Under the pieces are notes generated by a model. The model was not told the origin of the DNA. It did not search any database and saw nothing but the letters and a program-made list of their open reading frames with translations. The position numbers and the translations under genes were made by a program. A DNA stretch of 64,000 bases from Hydrangea macrophylla. Taxonomy: Eukaryota; Streptophyta; Magnoliopsida; Cornales; Hydrangeaceae. This document shows positions 58,073-64,000 of the stretch, piece by piece (the first letter of the stretch is position 1; each line of letters starts with the position of its first letter). The stretch lies in assembly GCA_033977485.1 (NCBI GenBank), contig CM066983.1:65148010-65212009 (forward strand), read 5' to 3'.

Positions 58073-61000
58073 TTTTTTTTTTTTGCTCAGCAAAAGATTA
58101 TATTTATTCATAATGGGAAAGTCCATGACATAATAGCACCGCCAGTACAAACAGCTGCCAAGTATATGACAGAGACCTAAAGAAAAGGAGAAATAAAACC
58201 CAAGGAACATGGAACTCTCAACCAATCCCATAAGAAACAAAGCAGAATCCCAAACCCAAGCCAGCAAAGCCCACAAAAACTATTAGCCAAGCAGCAAATT
58301 AATCTGCATCACATGACACCAATTCCGTATCAAGTCTCCATTCCCCAACCTCTCCACAAGAAAATTGCACCATAATAGCCTCAACCAAACTAGCAGCCTG
58401 AACAGATCATAACAATAGCAAAACAACCCCACAACCAAACTTAGAGAAGTAGAGATGATCCAAAATTAAAGGCCCCAAAATTGAGCTTTACCATACTAAG
58501 CAGCATACACATATATGACCCCAATTATCTTTGAGTATCATAGCAATTCATCGACAGAGCATTAGCAGCTTAAAAAAATCATAGCAGTACAGTAAAAAGC
58601 ATAAATTATGTAGCGACGTTCCACTCAAAAAATCCCAAACCAGAAAGACTTCCATTTTTTTCATAGACAAATGATAAATTACCAAGATTGTACCCCTTTA
58701 AAGAAGGAATTCAACTAAGTCGAGGACATCCAAGATACATCCCAAGCAAAATACAATGTCGAGAATATATGTAACAAACATGTAGCGAATTTTCCAGCAT
58801 CCCCCAAAAAAACCAGCAGAAGTAACTCTTGAATCCAAAACATAGAAAACCCCGGGCACAAGGATCACACCATAAGGGACTTGAAATGAGAATCGTAAAG
58901 CAGTATAAAAAATTTATTTAATGGTCCGACCCCACATTGCAGGAGCTTCGTGCACCGGGGCTGCCTCCTTTTTCTGACCATTTTATCCAGCCAGAAATCA
59001 GCCACCATAACAGAAGCCTTAATACAACCAAGAGCTACCACGTATAGAGCCAGCAGTGTTGTAGCAGCACCATAAATAGACCACATCCAAAATAACAGTG
59101 AAAACAAGCCGAAGTAGCACCAAAGCAGTCCACAAACGATCTCAGAAAATTCACCATCAAAACAATATTTTCTCTGCTATTTTTGGATATTCAAACTCAT
59201 CAGCCCACAAATTTCACCCATAGAAACCAAATAGTCTCTCGCTGTCCAGCACTTGCCACGAAGAGTGATAGATGCCAATGTCATGCAGAGCAGCACAAAC
59301 ACATCTCACTGCCCATCACATTCCAAGAAGAGAAGTACAAAACCCTAATATCATACTGAGCAGCAATCACAACGTCCAATCTAGCAGAAATCTTAGCCCA
59401 CGACTCAATAACCCGCTAAGAACAATCCAGACACCATTTATCATCAAAAAGGGAATTAAAGAAAAGTATAAAAAGACTAAAAAAAAAAACATTCAAGCCA
59501 CACTGTAGAATTTTGGAATCTAGCACCAAATCTTTCCAGAAACTTTCTATAGCAAGACTAAGATACTAAAAGCTTAACCAAATCATTGAAAACCAAACTC
59601 CTCGATCAGCTCCAAGATGGCATTAGTAACAATTTGAGATTGACAAAAAACACCATCCCATTCAATAGAAGTCCAAACCGTGCATTTGGCAGCAAGCCAA
59701 GAGTAAAACTCCCTTAACAGTGTAACCTCAACTAGCCAGCAGAAAAGTTAGAAGTGTAGCAGAGTTCCAACTCTAACGTCCAAGTACGCAATCGCAAGAT
59801 TATCACCCTAAGAGTCAGACATGTCTAACATCTTGAAAAGCATCCGAACCAGTAAAAAGACGCTTGCCAAAAGACACCCAAACAAATTCACCACTACTAA
59901 ACCCGACTTCGAGTTCCAGACTATAGCATGATTCCATAAGTCTTGAATCAATCATTTTGAAGAAATAGTTATCCGAAACTCTCAGGAAAACTTTCAACAA
60001 AATTGTTCGACTCGATGACATACGCCAAAGAAGCAATTTGAAACAGAAGCCACATCCACTCAAACCCAAAATAGCTCATGATATATGTACATAAGTTCTA
60101 ATTGAATTGCCCCTTCGCATATCAACAAAGTATCATCTGCCTTTCACCAGAGAATCCCACAGATTTATGCCAGCATAGATGTCATTGATAACAATTCTGA
60201 AACAAACAGAGATTTCTGATCCAATAAGAACACCCCACAATGCAGAACACACGCACACTTTGTCGAGACACCAAAAAACGTACACGAAATGAAAACTCAC
60301 ACCAAAAATACCCCTCAATTGGCTTCCATATTCGAATAGAAAACACACACCAAACACACGGGTAGAAAGAATCGACAACACAACTCACACACACACACAC
60401 CCAAACATAGCCCCACAAAAATATAGAGGAGCCAAACTTATTCCCTCTCCACACACAGTCACCATAGAACAACAAAAGGCCCCATGATTCACTTTTACAT
60501 CTTGAACAAGTATGACAAAGAAACATTGAATAGAAAGTGGAGGATCTAATACAGACTCTTCATGGCACAAGTATAGACATTCAGAAAAAACTTTCCCCGA
60601 CCCAAGGAACCACAAACCAAGACTTGATACAACCACAATGGCCCAGGATATACCCACCTGAACAAAACCCATAAACAATACCTCCTACCTAAAGAAATTT
60701 GATTGAGTTGACAAGGAAAAGGAAAAAAAAACCCCTAACCGCACTCACAACAGCTTGGACCAAACAAACCCCAAGCAAGGACAAGCCCTAACAATTACTT
60801 ACCTAATTCTGACAGTAGAAGCGCAAGATTACAAACAAAAGAAATGCATAAGCAAACAGGACACCTAAGGGATTGCGAGATCGAAAGGAGCAAACGAGAT
60901 CGGAATGAAAGAAGAAAAACTCCTGACAAGAAATAACAAATCGAGACAACCTAACCACTTAGTAATACCTTAACCAGCTTGCAAAATCCTCACACAAAAC

Positions 61001-62040
61001 CAATCGACCAACCAAAATGACTAAAAACCCAGATCCCACTAATCAAAAGACCCAAACCATGTCCACTTCATTCCGACCAAAAAACCAGCAAAAAACTATG
61101 TCGGACTTGTATCATGTCCTTCTAACTTTTGCTCCATTGACCACATCACAAGAAGATTTAATTTGAATGGGACACAATAAGATTTTACAACATCCTTGGG
61201 TACTCACCACCAAGCCTTGAAAAAGTCCTATCTAGAAACCCCCATCTTAGCCAACGAATCTGCACAATGGTTTGCTTCTCTAAGTATATTGGCAAAAATT
61301 ACTTTCCCAATATTTATAATACGCGTATCAATATCATTCCAACATTTTCACAAATTCCATGGCCTAGAGACCGGTTTCAAAACCCATGAAATGGCATTTC
61401 TCGAGTCCGACTCGATGATTACACCTTTCCGCCCCACCCACTCTGAGGCCATAAGAAATTCCAATGTTTGGGAGATAGCATATACCTCAGCTTCGTTAGA
61501 GTCAAGAATCCCAAGGGGGCCATAGAAAATTCCCCGAATAGTACCCGTTTCATCCCTACACACTTCACCATATCCATCCAAACCTGGTTTACCCTAAGCC
61601 GATCCATCCACATTGATTTTCAACATTCCAATAGGAGGATTTTCCCACCGAACTCCACTCCTATGGTTAGCTATATTCACATCGACTCTTCTGTGAAGTC
61701 TAATTGGATCCTCACACCATTCATTAAAAGAATAAATAAATTTAGTATCCAACGCTTGTACCCAATGAATAGATCGAACTTTAATAAGCTCAACAACTTC
61801 GGAAGTAGCCCAGGTTTTTCTATTAAATATCACTTCATTCCTGGCCAACCATATAGTCCACAAAGTGACCACTCCCACCGACCGCCACCAATCTTTTTGA
61901 TCACTACGAAATGATGATCCATCCCACTGTACAATCCAAGACTCTATATTCATTGGTGACATCCATAAAACCTTCCACCACTTACAAATCTCACACCAAA
62001 TATCCCAACACCATGAGCATAGCATAAACACATGATTACT
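58073..62040 (-). mobile_element. 5'-truncated L1-type LINE with 12-bp target duplication
   Basis: A perfect 12-bp duplication ACAATAGAAAAG flanks the element (58061-58072 and 62041-62052). On the minus strand the element ends in 12 A (plus 58073-58084) after an ATAATCTTTTGCTGAGC terminus, as expected for target-primed reverse transcription. The 5' end is cut within ORF2 at 62040. Between the RNase H end (61228) and the tail lie about 3.1 kb of G/T-rich noncoding sequence on the sense strand, an unusually long 3' UTR or one holding an undetected insertion. Confidence 0.9.
61228..62040 (-). pseudogene. LINE ORF2 C-terminus: zf-RVT and RNase H
   Basis: The minus-strand translation starts in the reverse-transcriptase zinc-binding domain (CSWCWDIWCEICKWW; LWTIWLARNEVIFNRKTW). 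It continues into RNase H: WENPPIGMLKINVDGSA, GYGEVCRDETGTIRGIFYG, NEAEVYAISQTLEF, IIESDSRNAISWV and ANILREANHCADSLAKMG. The catalytic Asp (VDG), Glu (NEAE) and Asp (ESDS) are visible. Two in-frame stops, TAG at 61594-61596 and TGA near 61345, and the 5' truncation make it nonfunctional. Confidence 0.92.
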
Positions 62041-62052
62041 ACAATAGAAAAG

Positions 62053-62667
62053 TAATAGTCCTAATTACAAAGATACTACGAGAAATAAAAATAAAAAATA
62101 AAAATTCATTATACTTTAAACTTAATGTTTGGATTGAAGCACCTCTAGATTTGGTTCATTCAGAACGTGCTCTTAGAACTCTACAATATTTCTTCAAACT
62201 TATCTAAACAAAATAATATACGTGTTTTGGGACCGCACGTTTTTGAACACAAAACAAAACGGGTAATACTTGAGACACATCTAAAGACACAACTTTTGGG
62301 ACACAATCCAAGAGATGTGTCTATTTCTCTCTTGTGTCACTGTAGGGTCCAGTGACATCATAGGAGTGACATCATAGGAGAGATATAGGCACATCTTTTA
62401 AGTTGAGTCCAAAAGTTGTGTCATTAAGTGTATCCAAACTTTACTCAAACAAAACCTTTGCAAAATTATTCCTAAGAAGACCATAGGAAGTTGTCACAGT
62501 GATGCATGGGTTAAGCATATGCACATGCACATGCACCATAGGTTTTATCAATTTCAGTATTTCACCAATGAGTCAAAGCTCACATGCCAGAGGTAGCAGA
62601 TACACACAAAAAGACAGAACTAACACGCTTCAACAGTTAATTTGAATAGATTTTCATCTCATCATCT
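62053..62667. other. Intergenic, with a short inverted-repeat element
   Basis: No gene. Positions about 62270-62437 have inverted ends (AAGACACAACTTTTGG with CCAAAAGTTGTGTC) and may be a small MITE; a 16-bp unit GTGACATCATAGGAGA is duplicated in tandem near 62351-62382. The rest is AT-rich and may include promoter sequence for the gene to the right. Confidence 0.5.
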
Positions 62668-62676
62668 CTATAAAAT
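62668..62676 (+). promoter_or_regulatory. TATA box of a possible rightward gene
   Basis: CTATAAAAT is followed about 30-90 bases later by a leader-like stretch ending AAGAATAG/GTAATT (62756), a good splice donor. An earlier CATCTCATCATCTCT stretch is CT-rich, as around many plant core promoters. Confidence 0.4.
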
Positions 62677-62857
62677 CAGCTCAGAACCTAGCAAAGAAAG
62701 TACCTTCATATATAGATAAGACCAAGCCCCGAGCACACATCTAGAACTAAGAATAGGTAATTAACTTTCTTTTTTTTCTTCTCTCTTCCATTTTTTTTTT
62801 CCAAGCCTTGTAGAACTTTGAATCATTATTATTATTATTGTTTTTTGTATTTTTCAG

Positions 62858-62910
62858 ATGAATTTTGAGGTTTGTGGACGATAGAATTGTTTTTAGATCA
62901 TCAGCCATGG
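62858..62910 (+). CDS. Possible second exon with the start codon of a gene leaving the window
   Basis: TTTTTCAG (ending 62857) precedes a 53-bp exon that ends ATGG/GTGAGT. The ATG at 62907-62909 would leave only one further base before the donor, so coding would continue past an intron. A short upstream frame (ATG at 62858) ends before it. I could not identify the next exon in the remaining 1.1 kb, so the product is unknown. The alternative is that this is a noncoding leader or a chance pair of splice motifs. Confidence 0.3.
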
Positions 62911-64000
62911 GTGAGTGGTTTCCCTGCTACGCTTGTCAAATAAGCAGTCTTTTTTGCTTTTAATCTTTGTCTCATTGTCTGTTCGACCTTGAACTTTAAT
63001 TACATGGTTCATACAAAAATCTTACTTAAAATTGCTTTTATATGATCTACAATTATTAAGCTGCGATTAGTTTTCACTTAACTCCAATAACTTAATTTTG
63101 TCTTTATCACATCTTTGTCATGCACGGTCCGAAGTCTACATGATGTAAATCACCAGCTAGCATAGCATGAAGTGCCCCCATGTGAGTAGTAAATGGCTGT
63201 GTAGGCTGTGATTGCTCTAAGAGACTTTTATTTCTATGAAAGTCCCCATTGTGGAGCTTAAAATGAGGATTAAATTAGGGTTAGTTAGTGACAAAGACAT
63301 TTTATAGTACTTTTATAACCCTAGTTAGGTCCAACCAAACAAAAAAGTACTTTAATAAAAAGTTCTTGCATTTAATGTTCGATCACTACGAATTTCACAA
63401 AACTAATGTCCCTGGTTTAGGGTTTATGATGCATTGGTAAGGACAACAATTATGCAGGAGCAATTTTGTCCCAAAAATTCCAAAAAAAAAAATATCTACA
63501 GTAATTAATTGGATCACTTATGCTATGTATACACGTGACTAGGAATCTTCACACAATTTACATGTTAGTAGGGACTTGTCACAAAAGTGTAAAATTTTAA
63601 GGGTTTTTTCACTCGTCAAAGCAGTAACTAGGGACTTAACTTTAATTTTCTAATTATATTATCTGCTCGTGTGCTAGAAAGAGGTTCAAAACATTATAGG
63701 AACTAGGGTTCAATTCCATTATTATGATAAGAACGACCTACCATTCCAGTAAAAAAAAATTGAAAAAACAAAAAAGAACATGCCAGTTCCAAGATGGGAA
63801 AGTGAGCACAATGTGAATTTCTTACACATAGGACTTGCAGTATGTGTGTGTATTTCTTTCATATAGGATTTGGACTATAAAACAAAATGAATGTAATGGA
63901 AAGTTGGATAGGAATTGGTTAGTCTTAGAAGTGCTACTATGTCAATCAGTCAAAGTGCAGACATATCTAATTTAATTACTTTTTGTGCGATCTTATTCTT
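62911..64000 (+). other. Probable intron or intergenic DNA to the window end
   Basis: AT-rich, with no exon I can support. If the 5' exon above is real, this is its long second intron. Confidence 0.4.

Noticed and set aside
60133..60678. Several overlapping minus-strand frames of 80-115 codons
   Set aside because: They lie in the strand-biased 3' region of a LINE, overlap in different frames and have no recognisable motif.
62858..62881. Short frame starting at the first ATG of the putative exon
   Set aside because: It stops after eight codons; at most an upstream ORF in a leader.

Overview
The window is nuclear DNA of a flowering plant, most likely a eudicot. The evidence is GT-AG introns, a plant-type RPN5 proteasome gene, chromodomain Ty3/gypsy elements with an initiator-Met tRNA primer site, Mutator-like elements with 9-bp target duplications, Stowaway MITEs and 5'-truncated L1-type LINEs. 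I cannot name the species. There are no bacterial-style operons or CRISPR arrays.

Layout. Positions 1-6900 hold the 3' half of one host gene on the + strand: 26S proteasome lid subunit RPN5, five exons, last intron 4.46 kb with a 1.57-kb non-autonomous Mutator-like element in it. Positions 7100-11900 are a cluster of small inverted-repeat DNA transposons, several with readable 9-bp target duplications, ending in a nearly palindromic 1.05-kb Mutator-like element and a SINE-like fragment. Positions 12194-23438 are a short non-LTR retroelement with a 15-bp target duplication, split by a complete, apparently young 10.5-kb Tekay-type gypsy element (A). Positions 23439-25950 hold a decayed Ty1/copia RNase H region carrying a Harbinger-type MITE. 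Positions 26143-56225 are one nest. Element C is a gypsy derivative keeping gag and part of the protease but lacking RT, RNase H and integrase, with very long LTRs. It carries in its left LTR a decayed full-length gypsy element (B), itself containing a TRIM-like solo LTR, and in its right LTR a Stowaway MITE and an intact autonomous Mutator-like element. Positions 58061-62052 are a 5'-truncated LINE with a 12-bp target duplication. The last 2 kb look like the promoter and 5' UTR of a gene leaving the window to the right.

The most interesting unit is the Mutator-like element at 50402-56050. It has near-identical 97-98-bp terminal inverted repeats, a perfect 9-bp target duplication, an open two-exon MURA-type transposase of 813 aa, and a convergent two-exon gene for a 145-aa protein with a GRF zinc finger, coiled coil and C-terminal hydrophobic segment. 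This repeats the mudrA/mudrB layout of maize MuDR with an unrelated partner gene. Second, the three related gypsy families A, B and C share an extra acidic ORF (or its remnant) between the PBS and gag, and splice-acceptor-like sequence directly before gag. Third, arrays of ATCGAT-centred palindromes recur in the LTRs of several elements.

All coordinates, reading frames, splice sites and target duplications were read by eye. Family names rest on motif recognition, not on searches.
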